This document shows, piece after piece, positions 1 to 6,402 of a stretch of DNA of 17,095 bases; position 1 is the stretch's first letter, and every line of letters starts with the position of its first letter. Source of the DNA: an uncultured Bacteroidaceae bacterium. GTDB lineage: Bacteria > Bacteroidota > Bacteroidia > Bacteroidales > Bacteroidaceae. The translations under genes and the position numbers were made by a program. The DNA is taken from positions 1 to 17,095 of the forward strand of contig CAJGCU010000054.1 of assembly GCA_904501945.1 (NCBI GenBank), written 5' to 3'. The notes beneath the pieces were generated by a model that made no database searches, was not told where the DNA came from, and saw nothing but the letters and a program-made list of their open reading frames with translations.

Positions 1-13
1 GGAGACAGGGCAT

Positions 14-439
14 ATGACACACCTGCACTACGAAAGCGAACGCCAGACAGACAATACAGAAGCGCTGAGAGACAGCATCTTGCGGACGTACAGAGGGAAG
101 AACATCGTTCTCCTTGTGTATAGCCGCCACGAAAAGAATACCAGCCACGAACTCGACGAATTGGAACAGCTGACGAGAGAGTCTGAAAGCAAGAACATGG
201 TGTTCCTGCACATCGACATCAGTCCATACGGACTCCAGAACTGGCACGAGGCTGCGCTCAAAAGACCCGGAGAGCACTACACAGGAAGACTCACCCCTTT
301 CACCTTCCAGCCTTCAGACTACTACAGCACAAGACAAGGCGGTCCAATCTATTACGAATTCTATTCTCCCGATGGAACGATGACCCTTTCCACCTATGAC
401 AAAGGAATAGCTACAGCAGCTATCAAGAAGATTCCATAA
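14..439 (+). CDS. Unrecognised protein, possibly thioredoxin-like, possibly cut at the 5' edge
   Basis: I do not recognise this 141-residue protein. Residues 28-70 read as a beta strand (KNIVLLVYS), a charged helix and a second strand (NMVFLHIDIS), which is the order of the first half of a thioredoxin fold. There is no CxxC motif and no cysteine at all, so disulfide exchange is not expected. The second half is rich in Tyr, Thr and Gly and ends in a strand-like stretch, IYYEFYSPDGTM. The reading frame has no stop between base 2 and this ATG, so the real start may lie outside the window. A GGAG at 1-4 is nine bases before the ATG and could be a ribosome binding site. No signal peptide is visible from this start. 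The thioredoxin-like reading is inference only. Confidence 0.5.
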   Translation: MTHLHYESERQTDNTEALRDSILRTYRGKNIVLLVYSRHEKNTSHELDELEQLTRESESKNMVFLHIDISPYGLQNWHEAALKRPGEHYTGRLTPFTFQPSDYYSTRQGGPIYYEFYSPDGTMTLSTYDKGIATAAIKKIP

Positions 440-445
440 AAAAAC

Positions 446-471
446 AAAGCCCGATGTAACAATCGGGCTTT
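446..471 (-). terminator. Hairpin, probable intrinsic terminator
   Basis: Perfect 10-bp stem (446-455 with 462-471) and a 6-base loop. Read on the minus strand it is followed by a T-rich tail (TTTG then seven T), so it works best for leftward transcription from rpmH. Read on the plus strand it could also end the gene finishing at 439, though the T tail there is short. Confidence 0.65.
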
Positions 472-516
472 ACTATACAGATTATATATCATTAGCAACG
501 AAGGGACACAAACTGC

Positions 517-548
517 AAGGGAGGCATGTCATGCGACATACCTCCCTT
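517..548 (-). terminator. Long hairpin just downstream of rpmH
   Basis: Two 14-base arms (517-530 and 535-548) around a 4-base loop. The single mismatch becomes a G-U pair when the minus strand is transcribed, so the structure is fully paired in rpmH-direction RNA. It lies 23 bases after the rpmH stop codon. The tail is only moderately T-rich, so it may be a terminator or a 3'-end stabilising stem acting with the hairpin at 446-471. Confidence 0.55.
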
Positions 549-571
549 ATGCTTAAGCAGCTCTACACGGA

Positions 572-727
572 TTATTTGCCGTGGTGCTCGCTTGATACAG
601 TGAGAGATTTGCGACCCTTCTTGCGACGAGCAGCAAGAACACGACGACCATTAGCTGTCTGCATACGCTGACGGAAACCATGCTTGTTTACCCTCTTTCT
701 GTTGTGAGGCTGGAATGTTCTTTTCAT
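572..727 (-). CDS. rpmH: 50S ribosomal protein L34
   Basis: This 51-residue protein is very basic. It begins MKRTFQPHNRKRVNKHGFRQ and continues with RMQTANGRRVLAARRKKGRK, which is the almost invariant L34 pattern (KRTFQP, HGFR, M-T-GR-VL--RR-KGR). L34 is a small component of the large ribosomal subunit and binds 23S rRNA. Length is normal for the family (about 44-52 residues), with a short C-terminal tail ending in HHGK. It diverges from efp; a consensus Bacteroidetes promoter for it lies at 814-844, giving a leader of roughly 80 bases. Two hairpins follow the stop codon. Confidence 0.97.
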   Translation of the reverse strand: MKRTFQPHNRKRVNKHGFRQRMQTANGRRVLAARRKKGRKSLTVSSEHHGK

Positions 728-813
728 TTTCTTATCCTATTTTATTGTTAATTTTTATCTTACACATATATATCCTCGCGCACAATGGCATAACATTCTG
801 CGGAAAACGACTG

Positions 814-844
814 CAAAATTAGTGAATTTCAAGAAATCAGCAAA
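814..844 (-). promoter_or_regulatory. Promoter of rpmH (Bacteroidetes type)
   Basis: On the minus strand TTTG (844-841) and TAATTTTG (821-814) are separated by 19 bases, an exact match to the -33/-7 consensus TTTG and TAnnTTTG. It points toward rpmH. Confidence 0.75.
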
Positions 845-871
845 AGAAAAAACCAAAAAACACCAACTTTT

Positions 872-902
872 TTTGTCATTTTAATGTTTTTACGTAATTT
901 TG
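872..902 (+). promoter_or_regulatory. Promoter of efp (Bacteroidetes type)
   Basis: TTTG at 872-875 and TAATTTTG at 895-902, 19 bases apart, match the Bacteroidetes -33/-7 consensus exactly. Transcription would start near 907-910, about 45 bases before the efp ATG. It is back-to-back with the rpmH promoter. Confidence 0.78.
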
Positions 903-955
903 CACCCGATTTCGATGAGTAAAATAACAATATTAATATAAAACAAAGAAAGATT

Positions 956-1525
956 ATGGCTATTTTAGCAGGTGACATCAAGAAAAACGTATGCCTCCGC
1001 CTTGACGATGGCAAGATTTATGTAGTTATCGATTTCTTGCACGTTAAGCCAGGCAAGGGAAATACAGTTATGCGCACAAAGCTTCGCAACGTGGAAGACG
1101 GACGTGTGCTTGAGCGTACATGGATTGTATCAGCAAAGCTTGATGATGTACAGGTTTCACACCAGCAGTTCCAATATTTGTACAAGGAGGGTGAAGACCT
1201 CGTGTTCATGAATACAGAAAGCTACGAGCAGGTGACTATCGCAAAAGAAGTAATCACTGGCGGTGACTTCCTCAAGGAAGGCGAAACTATGGTAATGGCT
1301 TCTATCGACGATTCAACTGGTACTATCCTTACTGCTGAAGCCCCTGTAAAGGTTGTTCTTCAGGTAACTTACACTGAACCTGGACTCAAGGGCGATACTG
1401 CAACAAACGCTACTAAGCCTGCAACTCTGGAAACAGGTGTTGAGATTCGTGTTCCTCTCTTCATCAACGAAGGTGACATGATTGAGGTGGACACTCGCGA
1501 TGCTTCATACGTTACACGTAAATAA
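956..1525 (+). CDS. efp: Translation elongation factor P
   Basis: EF-P binds ribosomes stalled at polyproline stretches and promotes peptide bond formation. The 189-residue length fits the family's three-barrel structure: a KOW-like N-terminal domain (about 1-65), a central OB domain and a C-terminal OB domain. The N-terminal loop reads KPGKG at 31-35, placing Lys34 at the tip that reaches the peptidyl transferase centre. The C-terminal part has the family signature region, with ATLETGVEIRVPLFINEGD followed by IEVDTR. The Lys34 tip matches the class using lysine rather than the arginine of rhamnosylated EF-P; no modification gene is nearby. It has its own consensus promoter and a strong terminator, so it is probably transcribed alone. 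Confidence 0.96.
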   Translation: MAILAGDIKKNVCLRLDDGKIYVVIDFLHVKPGKGNTVMRTKLRNVEDGRVLERTWIVSAKLDDVQVSHQQFQYLYKEGEDLVFMNTESYEQVTIAKEVITGGDFLKEGETMVMASIDDSTGTILTAEAPVKVVLQVTYTEPGLKGDTATNATKPATLETGVEIRVPLFINEGDMIEVDTRDASYVTRK

Positions 1526-1548
1526 TGTTTTTTTACGATTATAGAGCG

Positions 1549-1577
1549 AAGGGCTGCATTTAATGCAGCCCTTTTTG
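1549..1577 (+). terminator. Intrinsic terminator of efp
   Basis: GC-rich stem AAGGGCTGCA / TGCAGCCCTT with a 5-base loop, followed at once by a T run (TTTTTG overall). It begins 24 bases after the efp stop codon and separates efp from the arginine operon. Confidence 0.9.
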
Positions 1578-1686
1578 TCCCTCTCTCCCTATTTCTTATA
1601 ATACCTGCTAATTCCCTTTTGAGAACATTACACCATTCCGTATCTGCGTCACAGATAAAAAACGGATAAAACACGAATATTTCCTG

Positions 1687-1724
1687 TATTTTTTGAATAA
1701 AAATAGCGTTTTATTCAAAAAATA
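1687..1724 (+). promoter_or_regulatory. 16-bp perfect inverted repeat, probable ArgR operator
   Basis: Arms TATTTTTTGAATAAAA (1687-1702) and TTTTATTCAAAAAATA (1709-1724) are exact reverse complements around a 6-base spacer. Each arm contains TTGAATAA or its complement, the core of known ARG boxes (TGAAT-W4-ATTCA). It lies just upstream of the predicted -7 element of argR, where a bound repressor would cover the -33 region. Confidence 0.7.
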
Positions 1725-1727
1725 CAC

Positions 1728-1735
1728 TAACTTTG
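1728..1735 (+). promoter_or_regulatory. -7 promoter element of the arginine operon
   Basis: TAACTTTG matches TAnnTTTG. No good -33 TTTG is present at the usual distance; that position falls inside the inverted repeat, consistent with a regulated promoter. Transcription would start around 1740, giving a leader of about 25 bases. Confidence 0.65.
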
Positions 1736-1742
1736 CACCCGT

Positions 1743-1760
1743 TTTGAATAAATATACAAA
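1743..1760 (+). promoter_or_regulatory. ARG box just before argR
   Basis: TTTGAATAAATATACAAA matches the 18-base ARG box consensus WNTGAATWWWWATTCANW at all but one position. It sits between the predicted transcription start and the argR ATG (1764), so binding would give autoregulation and control of the whole operon. Confidence 0.72.
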
Positions 1761-1763
1761 AGA

Positions 1764-2249
1764 ATGACAGCAAGACAATCACGACTCGACATCATCAAGG
1801 CAATTATCCAGACGCAAGAAATTGGCAGCCAAGATGAACTGGCACAAGCTCTTGCCAAAGAAGGCGTAAAAATGACGCAAGCCACATTGTCGCGCGACTT
1901 GAAACTGCTGAAGGTCGTCAAAGGCTTCTCTCCCAAGGGGCGTTCCATCTACATGATGCCCGACAATCCTTATTACCGCAGAGTGAGAGAGCACAGGCAG
2001 GAAGGGACAGCCATACGAAACGGATTCATGTCCATACGAATTTCCGGTCAATTGGCAGTCATCAAATGCCGGCCTGGGTACGCTAGCGGACTGGCAAGCG
2101 ACATTGACAATGCCCATATCAAGGACGTGATTGGCACAATTGCAGGAGACGACACCATTTTCCTCGCACTTGAAGAGGGATTCAACCGAGACACATTAGA
2201 AGCAAATTTAAGATCAATAGCCCCTGTTTATCCAGGCAGTCAATTGTAA
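1764..2249 (+). CDS. argR: Arginine-responsive repressor ArgR
   Basis: ArgR is a hexameric regulator that binds ARG boxes when L-arginine is present and represses arginine synthesis. The 161 residues show the usual two domains. The N-terminal winged helix (about 1-65) contains TQATLSRDLKLLKVVK with the family's Ser-Arg-Asp at 43-45. The C-terminal oligomerisation and arginine-binding domain carries GTIAGDDTIF at 124-133, whose Asp-Asp pair (129-130) contacts arginine in E. coli ArgR. Length is normal. It is the first gene of the operon, four bases before the next one, and its own promoter carries two ARG-box-like sites, so it very likely controls itself and the genes downstream. Confidence 0.94.
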   Translation: MTARQSRLDIIKAIIQTQEIGSQDELAQALAKEGVKMTQATLSRDLKLLKVVKGFSPKGRSIYMMPDNPYYRRVREHRQEGTAIRNGFMSIRISGQLAVIKCRPGYASGLASDIDNAHIKDVIGTIAGDDTIFLALEEGFNRDTLEANLRSIAPVYPGSQL

Positions 2250-2253
2250 AACA

Positions 2254-2889
2254 ATGACATACGAAGACGGAATAAAGGTTATAGTAGCTGATGCAAGCCA
2301 TGAAAAATATGTGGACTTGATTCTCAACACCATCAGCGAAGCAGCAAAAAAACGTGGAACAGGTATCGCCGAGCGTACTCACGAATATGTTGCCACCAAA
2401 ATGAAGGAAGGCAAAGCCGTGCTTGCTCTTGATCCTAGCGTCCAAACTGAATTGGGCGACAAGTTCGTCGGTTTCAGTTACATCGAAACTTGGGGAAACA
2501 AGTCCTACGTCACAACATCAGGACTGATTGTACACCCTGATTATCAGGGTCGAAACATCGCCAAGCGCATCAAGGACCACACGTTCACATTGGCACGTGT
2601 ACGATGGCCACACGCCAAGATTTTTTCTCTCACTTCAGGTGATGCTGTCATGAAAATGAACACTGCGCTTGGATATGTACCCGTGAGTTTCAATCAGTTG
2701 ACTGATGACGATGCCTTCTGGCGCGGATGTCGCGGATGCGTAAATCACCCCATTCTAGAGATGAAGAACAGAAAGTTCTGCATCTGCACCGGGATGCTGT
2801 ATGACCCCACGCAGCATAAGGGCGAACCTACACCCATCGAAATTTTTCAGGAAACCATGAAAGAGATGGTGGTTAGAGGATTCATGTAA
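2254..2889 (+). CDS. GNAT-family acyltransferase, probable N-acylglutamate synthase of the arginine pathway
   Basis: This 211-residue protein has the GNAT acyl-CoA-binding motif: the strand SGLIVHPDYQGRNIAKRIKD (89-108), with the Q/R-x-x-G-x-G/A type turn at QGRNIA. A C-terminal region contains four cysteines, C159 and C162 (GCRGC) and C176 and C178 (FCIC), spaced like a metal site and not usual for GNAT enzymes. Its place between argR and argG, four bases after argR, points to the first step of arginine synthesis, acylation of glutamate. Bacteroides uses succinylated intermediates, since B. fragilis has an N-succinylornithine transcarbamylase, so the acyl donor may be succinyl-CoA. I recall genetic work in B. 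thetaiotaomicron giving this role to the syntenic gene, but cannot verify it here. The acyl donor is inference. Confidence 0.75.
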   Translation: MTYEDGIKVIVADASHEKYVDLILNTISEAAKKRGTGIAERTHEYVATKMKEGKAVLALDPSVQTELGDKFVGFSYIETWGNKSYVTTSGLIVHPDYQGRNIAKRIKDHTFTLARVRWPHAKIFSLTSGDAVMKMNTALGYVPVSFNQLTDDDAFWRGCRGCVNHPILEMKNRKFCICTGMLYDPTQHKGEPTPIEIFQETMKEMVVRGFM

Positions 2890-2933
2890 AATCCTCATAC
2901 AAATTCATGTAACAAAATAACACATTATATAAT

Positions 2934-4136
2934 ATGGAAAAGAAAAAAGTTGTCGTTGCCTTTTCAGGCGGCCTTGATACATCTTATACCGTGATGTATC
3001 TTGCAAAAGAAAAAGGTTATGAGGTCTATGCTGCTTGCGCCAACACAGGCGGCTTCTCTGCAGAACAGCTCAGAGCGAACGAGGAAAATGCATACAAGCT
3101 GGGAGCCACAAAATATGTGACACTTGATGTCACTCAGGAATACTACGCCAAATCACTGAAATATATGATATTCGGCAACGTTCTCCGCAACAACTGCTAC
3201 CCTATTTCTGTTTCATCAGAGCGCATTTTCCAAGCACTTGCTATTGCTCGCTACGCCAAAGAAATAGGCGCAAGTGCCATTGCTCATGGCTCAACAGGCG
3301 CAGGCAATGACCAGATTCGCTTTGACATGACATTCCTCGTAATGGCACCTGGCGTGGAAATTATCACACTTACACGCGACAGCAACCTAAGCCGTCAAGA
3401 GGAAATTGACTATCTGAACCAGAACGGCTTTGCTGCCGATTTCACCAAGCTAAAATATTCTTACAACGTAGGTATTTGGGGAACGTCTATCTGTGGCGGC
3501 GAGATTCTCGACTCCACACAAGGCCTCCCGGAGTCAGCCTATCTCAAGCACCCAACAAAAGAAGGTCCTGAACAGCTGAAACTTGGATTTGAGAAAGGCG
3601 AACTTTGTTCTGTAAACGGTGTTCACTACGATGATAAAATTGCGGCAATACAAGCTGTTGAAGAAATTGGCGCTGCATACGGAATTGGTCGTGACTGCCA
3701 TGTTGGCGACACCATCATTGGTATCAAGGGACGTGTAGGATTTGAAGCCGCAGCACCTATGCTCATCATCGGCGCACACCGTTTCTTAGAGAAATACACG
3801 CTTTCAAAATGGCAGCAGTACTGGAAAGACCAAGTGAGCAACTGGTACGGCATGTTCCTCCACGAAAGCCAGTATCTTGAGCCAGTCATGCCAGATATCG
3901 AAGCTATGCTTGCTTCATCACAGCGCAACGTGACAGGCGAGGTTACACTTGAACTTCGTCCGCTCTGCTTCCAGACAGTAGGTGTTGATTCGCCAAACGA
4001 CCTTGTGAAGAACAAGCTCGGCGAATATGGAGAAACAGCTAAAGCATGGTCTTCAGAAGACGCAAAGGGATTCATCAAAGTTACTTCAACTCCGCTCCGT
4101 GCATATTATCTGGCACATCCAAACGAAGAACGTTAA
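2934..4136 (+). CDS. argG: Argininosuccinate synthase
   Basis: The enzyme joins citrulline and aspartate with ATP to form argininosuccinate, the step before arginine release by ArgH. The 400-residue length is typical. The N-terminal P-loop of the N-type ATP pyrophosphatases is AFSGGLDTS (9-17). A second conserved segment, AHGSTGAGNDQIRF (117-130), corresponds to the usual HG(A/C)TGKGNDQxRF, with Ala in place of the usual Lys. Further expected segments are WGTSICGGEILDS and the basic C-terminal region. The Ala substitution and the divergent sequence look like the Bacteroidetes form rather than a defect. It is third in the operon, 44 bases after the GNAT gene and one base before argC. Confidence 0.95.
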   Translation: MEKKKVVVAFSGGLDTSYTVMYLAKEKGYEVYAACANTGGFSAEQLRANEENAYKLGATKYVTLDVTQEYYAKSLKYMIFGNVLRNNCYPISVSSERIFQALAIARYAKEIGASAIAHGSTGAGNDQIRFDMTFLVMAPGVEIITLTRDSNLSRQEEIDYLNQNGFAADFTKLKYSYNVGIWGTSICGGEILDSTQGLPESAYLKHPTKEGPEQLKLGFEKGELCSVNGVHYDDKIAAIQAVEEIGAAYGIGRDCHVGDTIIGIKGRVGFEAAAPMLIIGAHRFLEKYTLSKWQQYWKDQVSNWYGMFLHESQYLEPVMPDIEAMLASSQRNVTGEVTLELRPLCFQTVGVDSPNDLVKNKLGEYGETAKAWSSEDAKGFIKVTSTPLRAYYLAHPNEER

Positions 4137-4137
4137 T

Positions 4138-5154
4138 ATGATAAAAGTTGGTATTTTAGGTGCTGCAGGCTATACTGGTGGCGAGCTAATCCGCTTGCTG
4201 CTAAACCATCCTGAAGTAGAAATTGTCTTTGCCAATTCAGAATCAAACGCAGGCAACTACGTCTATGATGTGCATGAAGGCTTGTTAGGCGACACCGAAC
4301 TGAAGTTTACATCCGAAATGCCTTTTGACCAAGTGGACGTAGTATATTTCTGCTTCGGACATGGCAAGAGCGAAGCCTTCCTGAAGGAGCATGACATCCC
4401 TGCAAACGTGAAGATTATTGACTTGGCACAGGACTTCCGCATCAAAGGCGACCATGATTATGTGTACGGTCTTCCAGAGATTCACAAAGAAGAGACTACT
4501 AAGTGTCAGCATCTAGCCAATCCAGGATGTTTTGCCACTTGTATCCAAATAGGACTCTTACCTTTGGCCAAAGCAGGCCTTATCACAAAAGACATCGCAG
4601 TCAATGCCATCACAGGTTCGACAGGAGCAGGGCAGAAACCCAGTGCCACCACCCATTTTTCATGGCGCGACGGCAACTTCTCAGTGTACAAGCTCTTTAC
4701 TCATCAGCATCTGCACGAGATTACCCAAACGCTCAACGAGCTGAAGCCTGCCACTGCACCACGAGTAGCAAACACACTTGTCGAGGGCTACGAAACCGAT
4801 GAAATCACCATCGATTTCATACCCTACCGTGGCGACTTTGCACGTGGTATTTTCTGCACAGAAGTCGTTACACTTGACAAAGTGCTCAACAAGGAAGACA
4901 TTGTTTCACTCTACAAGAACTTCTATAAAGACGCTGCTTTTACCCACTACTGCGACAAGGCTCTCGACCTCAAGCAAGTGGTGAACACAAACAAGGGACT
5001 CGTACACGTAGAAGTCTTTGGCAAGAAAATCGTTATTACCAGCATGATCGACAACCTTCTCAAAGGTGCAGTCGGTCAAGCTGTACAAAACATGAACATC
5101 ATGTTCGGCATCGATGAACGTGCCGGACTCAACCTCAAGGCATCGGCCTTCTAA
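4138..5154 (+). CDS. argC: N-acyl-gamma-glutamyl-phosphate reductase
   Basis: ArgC uses NADPH to reduce N-acylglutamyl phosphate to the semialdehyde. I place the start at 4138, where MIKVGILGAAGYTGGELIRL gives the family's usual N-terminus and Rossmann GxxGYTG motif. A longer in-frame ATG at 4027 lies inside argG and is not credible. The product is then 338 residues, which is normal. Catalytic Cys131 sits in NPGCFAT (usually NPGCYPT). The substrate-binding segment SGSTGAG-type loop appears as ITGSTGAGQKPS. One base separates it from argG and four from argD, so the three are probably translationally coupled. If the pathway is succinylated, its substrate is N-succinylglutamyl phosphate; the sequence alone does not decide this. 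Confidence 0.94.
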   Translation: MIKVGILGAAGYTGGELIRLLLNHPEVEIVFANSESNAGNYVYDVHEGLLGDTELKFTSEMPFDQVDVVYFCFGHGKSEAFLKEHDIPANVKIIDLAQDFRIKGDHDYVYGLPEIHKEETTKCQHLANPGCFATCIQIGLLPLAKAGLITKDIAVNAITGSTGAGQKPSATTHFSWRDGNFSVYKLFTHQHLHEITQTLNELKPATAPRVANTLVEGYETDEITIDFIPYRGDFARGIFCTEVVTLDKVLNKEDIVSLYKNFYKDAAFTHYCDKALDLKQVVNTNKGLVHVEVFGKKIVITSMIDNLLKGAVGQAVQNMNIMFGIDERAGLNLKASAF

Positions 5155-5158
5155 TATT

Positions 5159-6301
5159 ATGCAATTATTTGACGTATATCCATTATTCGACATCACCATA
5201 GATAAAGGACAAGGCTGTCACGTATGGGACGACAAAGGACAAGAATACCTTGACCTCTACGGAGGGCATGCAGTCATCAGCATCGGACATAGCCATCCAC
5301 ACTATGTCGAAGCCCTCACCCAGCAGCTCGGCAAATTGGGATTCTATAGCAACTCAGTACAAAACCCTCTTCAGAAAGAACTTGCAGAGCGACTCGGGAA
5401 AGCCTCTGGCTATGAAGACTACCAATTCTTCCTCATCAACTCTGGAGCCGAGGCTAATGAAAATGCCATGAAACTGGCATCATTCTACAACGGACGCACA
5501 CGAATCCTTTCTGCAGAGAAAGCTTTTCACGGCCGCACCTCACTTGCCGTAGAAGCAACCAACAATCCCAAGATTATTGCACCCATCAACAACTGTGGAC
5601 ACGTCACTTATCTGCCGCTCAACGACATACAACCATGGCAGGAAGAGATTGAGAAAGGCGATGTCTGCGCTGTTATCATCGAGTGCATACAGGGCGTTGG
5701 CGGTATCCGCATCGTCACAAAAGATTTCCTGCAAAGTTTGCGTAAGCTCTGTGACACCCACAACACCATTCTCATCTTTGACGAGATTCAGTGCGGCTAC
5801 GGACGTTCAGGCAAATTCTTCGCCCACCAACATTTCGGAGTTACTCCAGACCTCATCACTGTTGCAAAAGGCATCTGCAACGGATTCCCAATGGGCGGTG
5901 TCCTCATCTCGCCTAAATTTGAGCCTATCTACGGACAACTCGGTACCACTTTTGGTGGCAACCACTTAGGCTGCGCTGGAGCCATCGCCGTGCTCGATGT
6001 CATAGAACAAGAAAAATTAGTCGAAAATGCTGCAAAAATAGGCGATTATCTCATCAGCACACTCACTGCAGAGATGCAGGCTGGAAATCTCCCCCACGTC
6101 ATTGACGTACGCGGCATGGGACTCATGATTGGCATTGAATTAGACATACCATACAAAGAACCACGCACACGCCTCATCAAGGAGCACCACTGCTTCACTG
6201 GATGCTCTGGCACCAATGTCATTCGCTTGCTTCCGCCACTATGTATTACCATGGACGAAGCACAGCAGTTCATTGAGAAATTCAAGCAAGTACTAATTTG
6301 A
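5159..6301 (+). CDS. argD: N-acylornithine aminotransferase
   Basis: ArgD is a PLP-dependent class III aminotransferase that makes N-acylornithine from the semialdehyde and glutamate. From the ATG at 5159 the protein has 380 residues (MQLFDVYPLFDITIDKGQGC), which is normal. An upstream in-frame ATG (5114) overlaps argC and is rejected. Landmarks are the phosphate-binding SGAEAN (95-100), FHGRT (123-127), the cofactor-binding Asp208 in FDEIQCGYGRSG, and the Schiff-base Lys237 in VAKGICNGFPMGG. The segment SNSVQNPLQ (64-72) replaces the SNLYY-type stretch of many acetylornithine enzymes, which may reflect a different acyl group. It is the last arg gene here; argB, a transcarbamylase and proC do not follow directly. 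Confidence 0.93.
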   Translation: MQLFDVYPLFDITIDKGQGCHVWDDKGQEYLDLYGGHAVISIGHSHPHYVEALTQQLGKLGFYSNSVQNPLQKELAERLGKASGYEDYQFFLINSGAEANENAMKLASFYNGRTRILSAEKAFHGRTSLAVEATNNPKIIAPINNCGHVTYLPLNDIQPWQEEIEKGDVCAVIIECIQGVGGIRIVTKDFLQSLRKLCDTHNTILIFDEIQCGYGRSGKFFAHQHFGVTPDLITVAKGICNGFPMGGVLISPKFEPIYGQLGTTFGGNHLGCAGAIAVLDVIEQEKLVENAAKIGDYLISTLTAEMQAGNLPHVIDVRGMGLMIGIELDIPYKEPRTRLIKEHHCFTGCSGTNVIRLLPPLCITMDEAQQFIEKFKQVLI

Positions 6302-6308
6302 TTTAAGA

Positions 6309-6373
6309 GTTAATCGTTTAGGGTTTAGAGTTCAGAGGCATTAGTCTGCAAAGCAAAGCCCTAAACGATTAGC
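6309..6373. repeat. Inverted repeat between argD and the GH43-like gene
   Basis: A perfect 13-bp core (TAATCGTTTAGGG at 6311-6323 and its complement at 6359-6371) extends to 18-base arms with two G-U pairs in plus-strand RNA. The loop is 29 bases. No T run follows, so it is not a classical terminator. It begins eight bases after the argD stop codon and probably marks the end of the arginine operon. Confidence 0.7.
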
Positions 6374-6402
6374 CTTTAAATTATAACCTTAAACAAAGAA
6401 AC

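Noticed and set aside
829..1014. Minus-strand ORF of 61 codons with a hydrophobic stretch across the efp promoter
   Set aside because: It overlaps both consensus promoters and the start of efp; the hydrophobic run comes from AT-rich DNA.
1639..1665. Short stem TATCTG / CAGATA upstream of the arginine operon
   Set aside because: Six base pairs with a small loop and no other support; expected by chance in AT-rich DNA.
4027..4137. Extended N-terminus of argC
   Set aside because: It would overlap argG by about 110 bases and the extra residues do not match the family; the ATG at 4138 gives the conserved N-terminus.
5114..5158. Extended N-terminus of argD
   Set aside because: It lies inside the end of argC; the ATG at 5159 gives normal spacing and length.
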